Shown here: piece after piece, positions 5,150-6,992 of the stretch
Layout of the letters: every line of letters starts with the position of its first letter
Position numbering within the stretch: the first letter of the stretch is position 1
Assembly (NCBI GenBank): GCA_024641895.1
Contig: JAHECE010000140.1
Span: 1 to 6,992, forward strand
DNA length: 6,992 nucleotides
Direction of reading: 5' to 3'
DNA from: Actinomycetales bacterium
Lineage (GTDB): Bacteria; Actinomycetota; Actinomycetes; Actinomycetales; JAHECE01
Program-made: the position numbers and the translations under genes
Notes under the pieces: generated by a model
Told to the model about the DNA's origin: nothing
The model's database searches: none
What the model saw: only the letters and a program-made list of their open reading frames with translations

Positions 5150-6992
5150 GAGCCGGCCAGTGCGCGGCGGATGCGTTGGACCAGGACCGGCAGGCTGAAG
5201 GGTTTGGCGACGTGGTCGAAGGCGCCGAGGCGGAGCGCCGCGAGCACATCGGCTTCGCCCGCGTGGGCGGTCATCATGATGACGCGGGAGCGGTTGAGCA
5301 CGCCTTCCGATCCGAGCCGGGCCAGCACGTCCAGCCCGTTAAGGCCCGGCAGGTCGACGTCGAGCACGATCACGCGAGCCGTCAGACGATCGGATCCGGT
5401 GAGCAGGCGCAGCGCCTCCTTGCCGTCATCGATGTGCCGCCCCCGCAGGCCTCGCGTCGTCAGCGCGTGCTGGAGGACCGTGGCCAGGGCCTCGTCGTCC
5501 TCGACCAGCAGGACGTCTGTGACACAAGGATCCCGCTCGGGATCCCACCCCACCGGCAGCACCCGGTCGCCGCCGACATGCTTGGTGGCCCCCATCGTCC
5601 GGCCGAGCGCGCGCTGCAGCCCGTGGAGGTCGGCGCCGTCGGCCCCGTGCTCCGCCACGGCGGCGCTGAAGGTGGCGCGGATCGGCAGGTCCCCGCCCGA
5701 CCCGAAGGCCTCCATCCGGAACGCCTCGAGGACGCCTGCGATCCGGGCGACGCCGTCGTCCCGGCCCAGGCCGAGCATGGCGACCACGAACTCCTTGCCG
5801 GCCCAACGCCCGACGAGGTCCTCGCCGTGGAACGAGGCCCTGAGCAGCGCCGCGAGGCGCTGGATCACCTCGTCTCCCAATGCGTAGCCGTGCTCGATGT
5901 TGATCCGGCGGAAGTCGTCGATGTCGATGCTCGCGACGCTGACGGGCTGGTCGACCTGGGGTGCCCGTGCGGTGAGCGCCTCGTAGGCGCTCTCGAAGGC
6001 GGACCGGGTGCGCAGACCCGTCAGCGGGTCGGTGTCCACCATGCGGCGGTGCAGCCGGACCCGTTCGAGACGGTTGTTGATGCGGGCGACGAGCTCGGGG
6101 CCGACGACGGGTTTGGCGATGTAGTCGTCGGCGCCGGCCGCGAACAGCGACGCGACGTTGGTCGGGTGGACGGTACCGGTGAGCACCAGCACCGGCAGCT
6201 CGGCCCACTGCGAGTCCGCGCGGATGAGGCGGCAGAGCTCCAGCCCTGTCACGCTCGGCATGTCGACGTCGAGGAGTACGAGGTCGGGCTGCGTGTCGCG
6301 CAGCTTGTCCCAGAACCGCAGCGGGTTCGAGACGGTCGTGATGTCCAGCGCGGAGCCCTTGAACAGCTCGCGCAGGTGCTCGAGGAGCACCGGATCGTCG
6401 TCGACCGCCAGGAGCCTGCCGCGCTGGGTGTCGGGACGGGCGACGGTACAGGCGACCGCTGCCACGATGTGCTCGGGGGCGAGCGCGGCGTTCACGAACG
6501 ACGTGGCCCCGGCCCTCGACGCCTCGACCCGGTCGAGGAAGTCGTCGTCCCGGATGAGTGCGATCGTGGGGACCGGCGGATCGCTCCGGGCCGCCTCCCG
6601 GAAGACGGCGGCTCCGGTTCCGTCGTCCAGGTCGAGATCAAGGAGCAGGACGTCGGGCGGCGTCTGCGCGAGTTCCCCGCGCACGGACACCAGGTCACCC
6701 GCCCAGCGGGTGTCCCAGTTGCGTGCGCGGGCCGCGATGCTGATGCGTGTCGCGAGCGCGGGGTCGGCGTGGGCGATCAGCATGGTCGGCCTGGCGAACG
6801 AGGGCTCCGGGTCGCCGGCCGCGTCCGTGTCGGGCTGCGGGGTCAGCTCCTTGAGCAGCGAGTCGAGCGCGGCGAACACCGGCATGAGGGCGTGGCGCTC
6901 GGCGAGGGAGGTGCGCTCGAGGTGCAGCTGGAGGTCTTGCGCCATCCGGGACGCGCGGGACATCCCGAACGTCCCGGCCGAGCCGGCGATCT
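5146..6992 (-). CDS. Multidomain phosphorelay regulator Hpt-REC-REC-GGDEF-REC (partial, 5' end outside the window)
   Basis: The frame stays open to the window edge; residue 1 below is the Met at 6963, but it is internal. Upstream in frame is IAGSAGTFG, the segment that follows the phospho-His in Hpt domains, with Hpt-like helices continuing to about residue 42. REC1 (about 59-172) keeps a phospho-acceptor-like Asp109 but has His65-Ala66 for the acid pair, Ile137 for the Thr/Ser and Ala159 for the Lys, so it looks degenerate. REC2 (about 183-302) is intact: Asp188/189, Asp232, Thr262, Lys284. A GGDEF domain (about 310-470) starts DTDPLTGL and keeps Asp347, Asn355 and Asp364, but its signature is AGKEF (388-392) and the I-site Arg is His379, so cyclase activity is doubtful. 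REC3 (about 483-605) is intact: Glu488/Asp489, Asp535, Thr565, Lys587. It is a cytoplasmic protein, probably receiving phosphate from a histidine kinase not seen here. There is no DNA-binding domain, so output is likely through protein contacts. Confidence 0.9.
   Translation of the reverse strand, partial: IAGSAGTFGMSRASRMAQDLQLHLERTSLAERHALMPVFAALDSLLKELTPQPDTDAAGDPEPSFARPTMLIAHADPALATRISIAARARNWDTRWAGDLVSVRGELAQTPPDVLLLDLDLDDGTGAAVFREAARSDPPVPTIALIRDDDFLDRVEASRAGATSFVNAALAPEHIVAAVACTVARPDTQRGRLLAVDDDPVLLEHLRELFKGSALDITTVSNPLRFWDKLRDTQPDLVLLDVDMPSVTGLELCRLIRADSQWAELPVLVLTGTVHPTNVASLFAAGADDYIAKPVVGPELVARINNRLERVRLHRRMVDTDPLTGLRTRSAFESAYEALTARAPQVDQPVSVASIDIDDFRRINIEHGYALGDEVIQRLAALLRASFHGEDLVGRWAGKEFVVAMLGLGRDDGVARIAGVLEAFRMEAFGSGGDLPIRATFSAAVAEHGADGADLHGLQRALGRTMGATKHVGGDRVLPVGWDPERDPCVTDVLLVEDDEALATVLQHALTTRGLRGRHIDDGKEALRLLTGSDRLTARVIVLDVDLPGLNGLDVLARLGSEGVLNRSRVIMMTAHAGEADVLAALRLGAFDHVAKPFSLPVLVQRIRRALAGS
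5528..5545 (-). repeat. Perfect 8-bp inverted repeat in the linker before the last receiver domain
   Basis: GGATCCCG (5528-5535) and CGGGATCC (5538-5545) are perfect inverted arms with a 2-base spacer. On the coding strand they spell the symmetrical residues DPERDP between the GGDEF-like and C-terminal receiver domains. No regulatory role is evident and a coding coincidence is likely. Confidence 0.35.

Noticed and set aside
4121..5887. A 588-codon plus-strand open frame opposite the HEAT-repeat and regulator genes
   Set aside because: Its composition is typical of an antisense shadow, it has no motifs, and the minus-strand genes there have clear domains and coupled junctions.
5146..6992. Active diguanylate cyclase response regulator
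   Set aside because: The GGDEF signature is AGKEF with a Lys at the metal-ligand position, so activity cannot be claimed from sequence.

Overview
The window is very G+C-rich, with codons ending almost entirely in G or C, GTG as well as ATG starts, and tightly packed genes. Together with the gene content (citramalate synthase, an actinobacterial-style lipoate ligase, short convergent gaps) this points to a high-GC actinobacterium, plausibly a Cellulomonas-like member of the Micrococcales. The taxonomic guess is inference only. No RNA genes, mobile elements, CRISPR arrays or attachment sites were seen.

Layout. Bases 1-837 (+) are the 3' half of a citramalate synthase gene (cimA type). Twelve bases further on, 849-1916 (+) encodes a lipoate-protein ligase A family protein that most likely starts at a GTG. 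The convergent gap 1917-1938 contains an 8-bp hairpin that could be the terminator. Everything else is on the minus strand and reads right to left as one tight cluster. It begins with a large multidomain phosphorelay/response-regulator protein (5146 to beyond 6992, start outside the window), followed by a membrane-anchored HEAT-repeat protein (4079-5149), a membrane processive-type family 2 glycosyltransferase (2664-4079) and a YggS/PLPBP-family PLP protein (1939-2640). The first three overlap at ATGA and TGATG junctions. The last follows after a 22-base gap with no visible terminator.

How they may work together. The first two genes are metabolic: citramalate synthase opens a threonine-independent route to isoleucine, and the ligase attaches lipoyl groups to 2-oxoacid dehydrogenase and glycine-cleavage proteins. 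The three coupled minus-strand genes look like a signalling-to-envelope module. A phosphotransfer (Hpt) plus multi-receiver protein with a degenerate GGDEF domain would control, perhaps through the membrane HEAT scaffold, a polysaccharide synthase. This module is the most interesting part of the window. Its link to an exopolysaccharide is inferred from domains and gene coupling, not shown. A key correction is that the open frame of the regulator continues past its first visible ATG (6963) to the window edge and there encodes the core of an Hpt domain, so that ATG is internal.
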